Assembly: GCA_035578155.1 (NCBI GenBank)
Contig: JAPWDM010000005.1
Span: 42,484,365 to 42,548,364 of the forward strand
Length of the DNA stretch: 64,000 nucleotides
Reading direction: 5' to 3'
Origin: Brachynemurus nebulosus
Taxonomy: Eukaryota; Arthropoda; Insecta; Neuroptera; Myrmeleontidae
Each line of letters begins with the position of its first letter. The first letter of the stretch is position 1. Of this stretch, positions 1 through 9,777 are shown in pieces. A model generated the notes under the pieces. That model was not told where the DNA came from. It saw only the letters and a list, made by a program, of their open reading frames with translations, and ran no database searches. Made by a program: the position numbers and the translations under genes.

Positions 1-562
1 TAAATATTCTTAATTACTGTACAAACACAGCAGGCAGATATTGTATGCAGAAATTGCAAGATTGATTACACTACAAATGTAAGTATATGAAAATATTACT
101 TGCTAAAAGTTTTAGCGTGCCCGTTTTGAACACACGGGTGTGTACAAATTTTAAATGTATTAATTTAACACGTAAAATATCAGGAATTATGATAATTACG
201 CGTGTGGAAGTTGTACACACTTGTCTTCTCTTATAGAAAATTACACGCATAATGTTGACAGTTGCGACTCTTTTTAAAGTTACTGCGGTCTAAAAGTTAC
301 AAGTTCGAATCGTAGTTGTTCTTATCTTTCTTGTGCAATTTTTAACTTAAATTTGAATGTCTATAACATTTAAGTATTAGAAGAGTAAAATGTTAGGTTG
401 TCCGGAATGTTCATGCCGATTTTTAAGAAAAATTGAATGGTAACCTTTTTGATAGATGTCGTAGACGGTAGTTTTCGATATTTTTAGTATTCGTGTTAAG
501 TTAGGTGTTGTAACGGAGTTTATTCTCGATCAGTAAGAGGAATGCCCGAGTGTTCTTGACAT
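1..562. other. A+T-rich stretch, no gene recognised
   Basis: I see no coding potential, RNA gene or terminal-inverted-repeat element here. It is plain A+T-rich DNA leading up to the TTAA that bounds the MITE starting at 567. Confidence 0.5.
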
Positions 563-566
563 TTAA

Positions 567-1021
567 GCCAGGTACACATTGAGCTGCGTCACGCAGTAAA
601 CGCAGGGCAGGGAAGAGCAGAGCTGAGCAGGGCAGAACAGCACGAGAAATAAACTCTGTGGCCGGGCGCACATTAAGACGCAGTTAACGCAGGCAGGGCA
701 GCGCAGTTTCTGTGACTCTTGTTGTAGAACGAGATAGCACGAATTTAAAAGCAGAGCAGAACAGCTCTATTTTTCTTCAATTTCTTCAATTCTTTTCATT
801 TCGGCGCAATAAAACCAACTAAAACTCGAGAACGTGTTATAATGTCGTGCAGCGTTGCGCAGTTTCTGTCCCACATTCACGAGTGCCACATCGGTCTCGT
901 GTGACGCAGTGCTACTCTGCTCTGCTCTGCGTTTCAATTCGCGCTGTGCCGTTCTACAACACGAGCCACAGAAACTGCGCTACCCTGCCTGCGTTAACTG
1001 CATCTCAATATGCGCCCGGCC
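567..1021. mobile_element. Harbinger-like MITE with GC-rich CGCAG/GGCAG words
   Basis: The left end (GCCAGGTACACATTGAG) and the reverse complement of the right end (GGCCGGGCGCATATTGAG) form an imperfect terminal inverted repeat. TTAA lies on both sides (563-566 and 1022-1025), which fits a TTA or TTAA target site. Inside, 660-714 is an almost perfect reverse complement of 966-1020, about 55 bp each. The left end therefore exists twice, at 567 and 660. The interior is built from CGCAG, GGCAG and their complements, making it much more GC-rich than its surroundings. A coding frame at 847-1164 overlaps the right arm and matches nothing known to me; I treat it as chance. Placement with Harbinger rests on similarity to the ends at 9014 and 48261. 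Confidence 0.65.
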
Positions 1022-1025
1022 TTAA

Positions 1026-2530
1026 GGTTGAAATCACCAGGTCTAAACTCAGCGAATCAATTGTGCACAGTTTTTTTTTTAAACTAAAGAACCTTCAAAA
1101 CAACAGATATTTTGTTTGTTGCTTGTGTTGTATTTTTGCCTTTCCAGTGACAGAAAAGCACTAAGTGTTTAAAATGCATTTTATATTTTTCCATCTTCAA
1201 TGGGGTACAAAACTGACAAATAAATCTATCTCAAACAACTTTTGTTCTAAAGATGCATTGAAACTTGAAATGCGACGAAATCTTCAAGAATACGTATAAT
1301 AAACAAATCCATTATTTTGTAACTTTGACATATGTAGGCATGTCGCAATAACTTTATGCGTGTAATAAAAAGTGCACACCTGAATCTGTACTAAAAATGA
1401 TTACATGATAATACATCCTTAATAATTTGAGTGTGCTATTTACAATACATTTGGATTTGCAGTGTAAAACCATCAACAAACGTGCAGATTTTCATTTTTG
1501 TATACGCAGTTCAGACATTGTTCCTGTAATTTTTGCTTACAATATCATCATCTAATTTTGAAATTGTTAAATGGATTATTCTGAATCTATGTACAAAAAT
1601 AAAATATCAAATTTTATTTATAAGCAGCAATACATGCAGAGTCAAAAACTTAGTTCAACTGTTCATAGTTCAATCCTTCGTAATGCTCTAAAATGCGTGC
1701 AGCATTTTTAAAACTGGTGCATAATTATATTATTTGAACGCAGCGAGCGCAATCGTATGCTTGAAATGTTCAAAGTAATTCACTGTTTCTTTCAAAAACT
1801 ATTGTCTATATAAAAATAAACAAAAATAAAAATTATATAAACAGTTCTAAAGTACACATTTCGATTTCCGATTCAATTACATGAGTAGAATCAAAAATGA
1901 ATTCTTTCCCTTTGTTTATTCTGTAAGATATGAAAGGAAAACAATTTCGAGAATTTGCACAGAAATATTTCTGTGTTGAACTCCAGCATGTTATAATAGA
2001 AATCGCAGGAGGAGTAGAAATATTTCAGGTGCGCAGCAAAACATTTTACTGATAGTTTTATTGAAATAATTGTTTAATACGTTGACGGTTATGAACGCCG
2101 TTCTGTAAAAAGGCGGCATTTTGACAACTGAAAAACTTACTTTCACTTAAATTAATGTCGGAAGATCTTAATTCGATAATTTATTCTTACAATAATAGAT
2201 TGTCTGTGCAACGTACCCATACTGTTTGTATTTATTCGATGAATAATGCAAATGAACGTTAATTTTTGAATTAATTGTAGTTGCAACGCATGCGCATATA
2301 AATGGCAATCGCAGAAAATGACGCTAAATCATATGTCAGACAGTAAAATGACAGTGTCTGATTTCAATCCACTTGTCACTCCGTGTTTGTGCACTTGTAT
2401 CGACTTAAAATTTTAGTTTGTTTTTTTTCTATTTCTTTTTTTGTTTATTCATACAGCAAACAGAAGGAGGTATGTTAGTTATTAATTATTATTTTAAATG
2501 TTATTAATATTTAACTCATATTTACAAACT
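1026..2530. other. Unannotated A+T-rich stretch
   Basis: No gene, RNA or repeat recognised. A TATAAA-like word near 2297, in a locally less A+T-rich patch (2281-2345), precedes the hAT transposase remnant. It could be a relic of that element's promoter, but nothing else supports this. Confidence 0.35.
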
Positions 2531-3213
2531 AAAGGTGATTCATATCCACAGTTAAATGATCAAGAATGGCTTCTTGATCTTGCTTTTTTCTGCGATGTTA
2601 CTGAAAAATTGTACCAATTAAATCTGCAACTACAGGGGTAAGGGTAAAACAATAATAGATATGATAAGCAATTTGAACTTTTGAAGTCATTTAAGGAGAA
2701 ACTAAATATGTTTGCAATACAATTAAAACGTCGTAATATAAAGCATCATCAAAATCTGGCTGATGAGTCTAAAAATAAAAGGAATCCTACTTACAACAAA
2801 TATGCCGATATTATTTGCACTGCTTCTAAAAGAATTTGAAAGAAGATTTCTAACATTATGTGAACTTGAAGATATTGCCAGTTTTTTGTCTTGCCTATTC
2901 AATGACAACATCGATGTTGAAAGTATAGCTCAGAAATTAAACAACTTTCTCGACTGGTTTGAGATTTTAATTTTTGGAAATTGATAAAGACAAATATCCA
3001 AATATTTGGACAATTGTTGCACGTTTCAATGCCTTCTTTGGATCAACACATTTATGTGAATCCGCATTTTCATTTATGAATGCGATCAAAACAAAACATC
3101 GATCGCAGTTAACAGATCATTTGGAATCATGTTTGAGAATTGCCTTAAGTTCGTATGAGCCAAATTTTGAAAAGCTTACTGCACTTATGCAATGTCAGGT
3201 TTCGTTCAATTAA
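2531..3213 (+). pseudogene. hAT transposase remnant (GTF2IRD2/SCAND3-like), frameshifted
   Basis: Three frames together give the C-terminal half of a hAT-type transposase of the kind annotated as GTF2IRD2-like or SCAND3/ZBED-like. The first block (2531-2638) reads QLNDQEWLLDLAFFCDVTEK, a signature of this family. A one-base shift after LQG moves the frame to GKTIIDMISNLN, and another shift leads to ELLKSFKEKLNMFAIQLKRR. The next block (2799-2980) contains LLKEFERRFLTLCELED. The final block (2974-3213) is the hAT dimerisation region, with FFGSTHLCESAFSFMN and LTDHLESCLRIALSSYEP. At least three frameshifts and an in-frame TAA make it inactive. In life the enzyme cuts and pastes DNA at terminal inverted repeats; the N-terminal BED finger and catalytic start are not present. 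I could not place the element's ends. Family assignment is from remembered family sequence patterns. Confidence 0.8.
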
Positions 3214-3604
3214 ACATTTTTATTCAATTGCTAATTTACAGTGCATTTTTTTAAGTTAATAAGTATTTCATCTCAAAAAAAAAAAAAAAATAAATATTAT
3301 TTTTTTTCGTATTTGCTAATTTTTTTCTTGTGTATTTATTTCTTTACATTGTAAATTTTTAATTTAATAAATATTATTGTGCTTCATAAAATAAAAAAAG
3401 TACAATTATTTGTTTTCTTTATATGCCATAATATTTTGTTAATTGATTCTTGTTAATTATTTATTAAAATATGTATGGAAAATTTGAAAAATCCTAAAAT
3501 TGTTTGCCCTTATTCATAGTCGCCCACAGACTATATTTTACAGAATAAGTAGCCCCTAGTAAAAATTTGATGGACGGATATTAAGTAATCAATTCCTTAA
3601 AAAC

Positions 3605-4263
3605 TTCAGTTTTCGTCCACTTGGACGAAAACTGAAACAATCAAATGAAATTTATCTTATTTCTTAATCTAGCTAAATATTGTGAAATAGTAAAAAGCTT
3701 TATTTTGGACAATTATCAATGGCTGCTTGATTAGAAATTTAATTTTCGTCCACTCAATTACTGGCGTAGAATGAATTACAAAAGTTTAAATTACATGGAC
3801 GAAAACTGAAAACTGCATTAAATTGTACTTTTCAGTTTTCGTCCATATATTTTTCTGTATGTGAATTATATTTTCAAACTTTTAGATAACCTCCTTAGAA
3901 TCGAAAAAGTTATAAAATAAAATAAAATAAAAAGGTTTAAGAAGGAAGATAAAAGGTTATGAATACATATAAGCATTTGCTTTTTATTAAAATTAATTTC
4001 TTTATAACAATTTTTAACCTAAATGGTGGCCGAAAACTAGCCTACATGTGGACGAAAACTAGCGAAATCTGTATATTTATCATTATTATTTTTTTATAAA
4101 AAAAAAAAAAAACAGTGAACGTAATTAGTTATCATTTTATGTCCACTTAAAATAGACTATGTAAGCAATAAATAGCAATAGAATTTATTAGCATTAGATC
4201 AGTTGAACATATTCTTTTTATGTCGCAAAGCTATCAACTCCACTAATTGGACGAAAACTAGCG
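3605..4263. repeat. Cluster of dispersed word GGACGAAAACT in both orientations
   Basis: The word GGACGAAAACT, or its complement AGTTTTCGTCC, occurs with small variants at about 3607, 3623, 3741, 3796, 3833, 4027, 4049 and 4248. The first two form an inverted repeat with 15-bp arms and a 2-bp spacer (3605-3619, 3622-3636). Copies before 3850 continue as ACTGA; copies after 4020 continue as ACTAGCG, so two subtypes are segregated along the array. The DNA between copies is ordinary A+T-rich sequence. No outer terminal repeats were found, so this is a repeat cluster of unknown type. Confidence 0.6.
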
Positions 4264-4277
4264 AACCTATCCTATAT

Positions 4278-4690
4278 TAGGGATGTTATGGATATGAAAT
4301 TTCAGATACGGATACGGATACGGATATTTAAAAACATTTTATTCGGTTTCGGTTTTGGTTACGGATATGTAACAATATATGATAATATTTCGGATACGGT
4401 TACGGTTGCGGATAATTACTTTCAGTGGACATTTTTTTTTTTAGAAAAAAGGGAAAACTTTTACCACGAAAAGTGAACGCCAAGCACAAATCACCGGAAA
4501 TCTATCAAAAAAGATATATACAGCAAAAGTTTGTTTCGATTTAACCTTAGTTTTCTAACGGCAGTTGTCTGCTGTTATCCGAAACAAATCTGAAACTTTT
4601 ACTTTCGGATACGGTTTCGGTTTCGGATACGTAATTATTTTGGATATTCGGCAGTTTCGGTTACGGTTACGGATATCCATAACAGTCCTA
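4278..4690. mobile_element. GGATAC-rich MITE with 18-bp terminal inverted repeats
   Basis: The left end TAGGGATGTTATGGATAT and the reverse complement of the right end TAGGACTGTTATGGATAT match at 16 of 18 positions. Between them, both flanks are packed with short GGATAC, GGTTAC and GGTTTC words on the same strand, while the centre is A+T-rich. The TAGGG start resembles some hAT ends, but I see no convincing 8-bp target duplication, so the superfamily is open. A 62-codon frame at 4288-4476 is a by-product of the hexamer repeats. Confidence 0.6.
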
Positions 4691-5214
4691 CTACTCACCC
4701 TTCAGCATGTACTTCATGTATGCATAATATAGAACTTAAAGCGAAATTTTTTATCCCCACCCGTTAGCTTTTCAATTGTGAATTTGAAACAATTTAAAAA
4801 TAAAAAAAAAAAAAAATAAATAATGTTTTTCGCCAATCAAGTAAACAGACATCAAATGAAAGAATTTGTCTATAGTAGACGAAATTTTGCATGGAGTTAT
4901 GATTCCATATTAGAAAACATTTCCTAAAAAATCAAATCATAAGGGGAGAAAAGAAAGATCATAAGGGTAGATCAAACGCTAGAAAATGATTAATACCATA
5001 CACTGGCGTAATTGTTTGCTCACTGGACTATATGTTTAACATTCTCAAAGGAAATATCATTTTTTAGCGAAGATGTAGAAAACTACATTTGTGGAGTGAA
5101 TATTCAAAATGTGTTTTATCACGAAAATTCAAAATTAAGTTAAGCACGTCATACGATTTTTCCCACTACTTCCTATCTGGCTAGAAAATTTAAATGTCGG
5201 AATTGTATATTGTG
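4691..5214. other. Unannotated stretch
   Basis: Nothing recognised apart from short A-runs (for example near 4800). Confidence 0.35.
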
Positions 5215-5220
5215 AAATAA

Positions 5221-5316
5221 GTGCGGGAAATGATCGATTGCCCACGAAAGCGAAGTTGAGCGCACGAACGTAGTGAGTGCGCTCATTCGCTTCAGTGGGC
5301 TATCGACAATCCCACA
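5221..5316. repeat. Foldback (inverted repeat) about 42-bp arms
   Basis: The left arm begins GTGCGGGAAATGATCGATTG and is mirrored by CTATCGACAATCCCACAC on the right. The inner part pairs AGCGCAC with GTGCGCT around a short loop. The word GCGGGA recurs inverted near 5668 (TCTCCCGCATAAG), so the foldback may be the left subterminal part of a larger element ending near 5680. Confidence 0.5.
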
Positions 5317-5689
5317 CGAGTTGCACATACTATTTTTATTACGAATTTCACAAACTTTTTTCTATTACTATTACTATTTTTAAGAGTTTTATTACTTTCT
5401 AAAATAAAATTTTTGAGTGTTCGTCTTCTTTTTCCTGAATTAAATATTGCTTAAATTACTTTGTTGGTGGTTTCAATAGAAATAATTATGAAAGATTTAT
5501 TAAATGAAAAATCAAGAGGCGGTTCTGCGTGTTTTGATTAAATTTTACGTGTTTTATTGTTAATTTGCGTACGGGAAGTTTACTTTCTGCAAGCAAAAAA
5601 GTATGTGGGAAGAGTACAGTGGGCAAAAAGCTATTTTACGTACAGAAATGTGTGCGCCAAGTTAGTACTTCTCCCGCATAAGTAATAAA

Positions 5690-6188
5690 AAAAAAAATTT
5701 TATCCCATTAAAATTAAAAAAGAAAATGATGTTTAATGTTTTATTAATATGATTTAGATATTAACGTTAATTAGTGATAGAAGATTTGCAAATTAGTTTA
5801 AATAGAAGCACTATTTGTTCAAAGTGTATTTTATCCACGATTAAATGAATTAAAATTTGTTTTATCCAATCCGTCTGTTCAAACAGTACTTTGTCGACCA
5901 TATAAAAGCATCTTTGTTCATGAAAGAAAAACACTAACGAAAAATTAATTTTAATTGTACTTTAAATCATGTAACCTATAAGAATAACACAACCTAAAAA
6001 ATGCAAATCCTTAAATAATACGTTGAATAGTTTTTGGTGATTTCCAAACACGTTTTGAACATTCAGTCCTCATTTTGCCTCATCTTATCCCCATTAGTAA
6101 CACATGTGCAAGTAACTATATTGAATATGTTTGTCGAATAAGATAAACCATAAGGAATATACTTAAATGATCCATACTTTACCCTACC

Positions 6189-6190
<2 letters not shown>
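5690..6190. other. Unannotated stretch before a poly(A) run
   Basis: No gene or element recognised. It ends in the long A homopolymer at 6192. No retrogene body could be recognised upstream of that run. Confidence 0.3.

Positions 6191-6191
<1 letters not shown>

Positions 6192-6236
<45 letters not shown>
6192..6236 (+). repeat. Poly(A) homopolymer, about 45 bases
   Basis: An uninterrupted run of A, far longer than the other A-runs in the window. It could be the tail of a retroposed sequence or simple slippage. The minus-strand coding frame across it is a poly-phenylalanine artefact. Confidence 0.7.
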
Positions 6237-6238
<2 letters not shown>

Positions 6239-6691
6239 GGAAAACGCTAGCTACTGCGAAATCCTGATTTAATATATTATATTCAACACGTACATTTGTA
6301 AATTTTTGTGACACCTACCATTTTATAGAGACAAATAGACACAAACAGATATTTTCAGGCAATGTTTATAACAAAAATATTTAATTTTGTTATCCCTTTT
6401 CTTCTTCTTTATTTAACTTCATTTACATACGCCTTTTTACAATGAGGGTTACTATTATATAATTATATATACCATGACAAAACCGACCGTCTTCGCGACT
6501 TAGGGGCTATATTGTCTGAAATTTTTGTATAAACATACAAAGCACAGACAATGCGTTTACATTTAATGTGTAATTTACTTACTGACAATGAGTATCATCT
6601 TCATACAATATATATGTATATGTATATGTTAAGCTAAACGAACAAAAATGCTCATTAAGCGAAAAAGTCGACCATAACGTATGGTGGTCTC

Positions 6692-7591
6692 TTAAGGGGT
6701 TATATACAGTTGTGATGGAGGGAAAATTTTATTATTTTTTATCTGATATTCTTTAAGCACATTATCTCAAGAATACTCTCACCAAATTTCATAACAATCG
6801 GAGTATTAAATCCGAAGTTATAGCTATTTATAGCACATTAAAATCGTATTTTTTTAAAGTTTCTTTGCGGTGGACACGATTCCTAAAAAACTATTAATCC
6901 GATTAACACTTTTATACTATTCATTTATCATAATAAAAACTAGTCACTGACCGAAGGATTTTCCGATTTTTTAAAAAGATTTTTTTAGAGCAAAAAAAAA
7001 AAAATCGAAAATTTAACACCTTAAAAAATAAACTTTTTGTTAAAATCGACGCCATTTTTATTTATTTATTTTTTTTAAATTTAAATTTTGACAAATCTTT
7101 TGTTTAGCTACCAAACAGTAAAATATACTAACGAAATGTCTTTGAAATTATGATTTTGGATGAATCTTACTCGAGTTATCATGTCCACCGCCCAAAAAAA
7201 GGCTCTCCTGGAATACAGCTGTAGTTCGGCTATTTTCAAATATTTTTTCTATAAAATAATTTAATAAGTATTTCAAAACATATACCTACTAATCGACGGT
7301 GTTAAAACATTTTTTAAATAAATATTTATTTTTCACGAAGAATTTTTTCAACCTTCTCCCAAATTGCGTGGACTAGCTTTATAGAAGGATGGACATAATG
7401 AAACCATTATGTCCATCCTTCTATAAAGCTAGTCCACGCAATTTGGGAGAAGGTTGAAAAAATTCTTCGTGAAATTTATATATCCCAAAAAAAAAAAAAA
7501 TATTGTTGTAAATATTTATTTTGCTGTTGAAAAAAAGTCGAGAAAATGTCGCCATTTTGCCCGCTATAACTATACCTATATAACCTCTTAA
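6692..7591. mobile_element. TTAA-bounded element nested in the outer element
   Basis: Both boundaries are TTAA (6692-6695 and 7588-7591). The termini GGGGTTATATACAG and, inverted, GAGGTTATATAGG form a short terminal inverted repeat. TTAA targets are typical of piggyBac-type transposition. The interior is non-coding and includes a GTCCACCGCCC-like motif, a counterpart of GGTGGACAC on the other side, and the perfect palindrome at 7331-7474. Insertion into the outer element is inferred from the TTAA pair lying between its two ends. Confidence 0.55.
7331..7474. repeat. Perfect palindrome, 70-bp arms, 4-nt loop
   Basis: Positions 7331-7400 and 7405-7474 are exact reverse complements around the loop AAAC; I compared all 70 positions. 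A perfect arm of this length in decayed DNA implies very recent origin, gene-conversion maintenance or an assembly artefact. On RNA it would form a long hairpin. Confidence 0.9.
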
Positions 7592-7856
7592 AGCTATCCA
7601 TAACACGAAATTTGTGTTGAGGTGCTTGTAACAACAGTCACTATGCGTTGTTACTAATTCCAAAAGATCCTAAGGTGAAATTTGCGTTGGAGCTTTCAGA
7701 ATATTTGACCACTACGCGAGGTGATCATTAAAATAGGCCATAACATGTTCAGCTAACACGAATTTCACGTTGTGGCAATTTTAAGAGACCACAACGCGTT
7801 GTGGCCGATTTTTTTGACCAATGAGCGTTTTTGTCGTTTGAGCTTAACATATACTG

Positions 7857-8679
7857 TCACATCTAAAATGATTAAGAAAGACTTACAAAACTCATCGCTG
7901 AACATGAAATACACATATAAATGGATTTAATTTTTAAGACCCCAGTTATCCCTTGAGCGTACACTATGAATTCTATATACCTATCACGTAGTAAATTTAT
8001 TCGGTTGTAACTACTTGCTCATACTGCCAATCACGGAAACCATGACCGTATTTTGCGAATGTAAGTGCTGAAAATTTCTTACAGCGCGGTGTCAGCACAA
8101 TTAACGAAATTATTATTGATTTTTCTTATCTTTCACTTACATAGGTTCACAAACACTTATCAATCTGCTACTATCAGCCTTTTTCCAGCAAACAAGCCAT
8201 ATTACGTAGCTCTAGTTTAATTTTAAGGACTATGGTAATATTGATAATTTGTTTACAACACCTGCATTTGTAACTTTTTTAAGCCGCTTTCGAGTTTGGA
8301 TCAATAAAAACTGATAAATATTTTTGAATATGTTATGTTTTACTATTTAATGTACAAAATGTTAAAATTTAAACGTATTCTGTTGTATAGTTTGTGAGAC
8401 CCCAATTTTAAAAAGTTTTATTTTTAATATGCAGCTACCAGCTAATGGGGGAATCCCGCAAGCCTACCGAAAATCAACATCATATCGAATGAATAAATAC
8501 CTTCTTCTAAAGATCAAATAATGAAAAATTTATTTAAAAAAAAAAATCGAACTTTTTAGGAACATTTAAAGAATAACGACGTGATCATCAACAAATTCTG
8601 GTGTAGACTAAGAATAAAAATACGCAGGCGTATTACACAGTGTAATTTCATACAGATGACAACAATGCTGGCGGTTTTT
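7857..8679. other. Unannotated stretch
   Basis: No gene, RNA or clear repeat seen. Confidence 0.35.
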
Positions 8680-9508
8680 GGGGTTCGCGATGCTGGCACA
8701 CCATCTAAAAAGATGAACATTGAAAAAATTTTGTCTAATAGGTCACAAATTGGTCATAATTGGTCACTTAGTCCCACTAATTGGTCAGCAATAGGAAATT
8801 TTTAAATAAATTTTAAAAAATTTGTAAAAATTTCAAGGTCACTCAAAAATTTTGGCACAACATCAAAAGAAAAAAATAAAAATAATAAGAGCAATCGATA
8901 GGATTTTAAACCCTGATAATTGGTCAGTTAAAATAAAAAATTGGTCAGGTCCCCAGAATTTTAAAAAAATTAAAAAAGGCATTTTCATACTGTGACGCAT
9001 GCGCGAAATCTTAGTGCGGCTGCACACCTAGGAGATACGACACAGCAGATACGACATAAGAGACATAAGATATGTGTCGCTTGGAGACACGCATCGCTTG
9101 AGTACATTTAAATTGCATTGAAAACACAAAACTGCTGCACACCTAGGAGATACGACAGCGCAGACACTGACATTTGTCTTAAGCGACATAGCATGCTAGT
9201 CTGCTGTCGCTCGTGTCGAACGACATGTAAGATAAATTTAAAAATTAAATTATACGTATACATTTGAAAGGAATGGTAATTCAAATAGTGTGTACATTAT
9301 CAAAAATTCTCTTTAATAATTAATTGAAGGAAAGGTTCTGTGGTGTCTTTATTGAAATGCCGCAGGTTCAGGAATTTGTTGATTATGTTGATTCCCACAT
9401 TGACCGACCTCTATAGCTCAATTTTTTTTTTTTTTTTTAAATTACGGATGAATACCCCATTTGTCAGAGAATAAAACACAATGTTTTTGATATAAACTAT
9501 TTTATTAT

Positions 9509-9697
9509 TTGAACAAGGATGAGGTTGAACAAGGCACATCTAGATCATCAACTCCATATTCTCCGACTATTAGTGACTCTTCATGGATTCAAACTAACTC
9601 GATTGACTTATCATCTCAACAAACTATTCATGACTTTCATGGAGGAATAGAAATAAATATTGTAAATAGTTTGCCGTTGTATTATACAAAAATGTAG
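9509..9697 (+). pseudogene. Possible tail of second Harbinger ORF, unrecognised
   Basis: A 62-codon open frame, low-complexity and rich in Ser/Thr (for example GTSRSSTPYSPTISDSSW), runs to a TAG close to the point where the minus-strand transposase remnant ends. PIF/Harbinger elements usually carry a second gene for a Myb/MADF-like DNA-binding protein, and this could be its C-terminus fused at the deletion junction. No domain is visible, so the role is unproven. An upstream open stretch at 9325-9415 shows no family I know. Confidence 0.3.
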
Positions 9698-9777
9698 TTG
9701 TACTCCCTCCTTTTCCTTTTTTTATTTCTTAAATACCAGTACATTTCGATAGTATCTTCCTCACTTGATGAGCTCAT
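9682..9777 (-). pseudogene. N-terminal fragment of a Harbinger (ALP1/HARBI1-like) transposase
   Basis: Reading leftward from an ATG at 9777, the protein begins MSSSSEED and continues to YWYLRNKKRKRRE before running into a stop at 9682. A serine/acid start followed by a Lys/Arg-rich stretch is typical of insect HARBI1/ALP1-like transposases. Only about 31 codons remain; the DDE catalytic domain is gone, apparently by internal deletion. The fragment lies just inside the right terminal repeat of the element at 9014-9949, facing inward. Identification is from family resemblance over a short stretch. Confidence 0.5.

Larger units (their letters stand above)
6622..7855. mobile_element. TIR element made of CACAACGCGTTGTGG-type modules (outer element)
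   Basis: The left 70-75 bp, from GTATATGTTAAGC to GGTGGTCTCTTAA, are the inverted complement of the right end, from TTAAGAGACCACAACGCG to GCTTAACATATAC. The right part (7592-7830) carries several more palindromic modules of the type CAACGCGTTG, TAACACGAATTTCACGTTG and CACTATGCGTTGTTAC, spaced about 40-60 bp apart. The element is interrupted at 6692-7591 by a TTAA-bounded element. No coding capacity is visible, so it is non-autonomous. Confidence 0.65.

Noticed and set aside
847..1164. 105-codon plus frame
   Set aside because: It overlaps the inverted right arm of a MITE, and its residues follow from the CGCAG words; no family resemblance.
6063..6314. 83-codon minus frame with a poly-phenylalanine run
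   Set aside because: It is generated by the 45-base A homopolymer.
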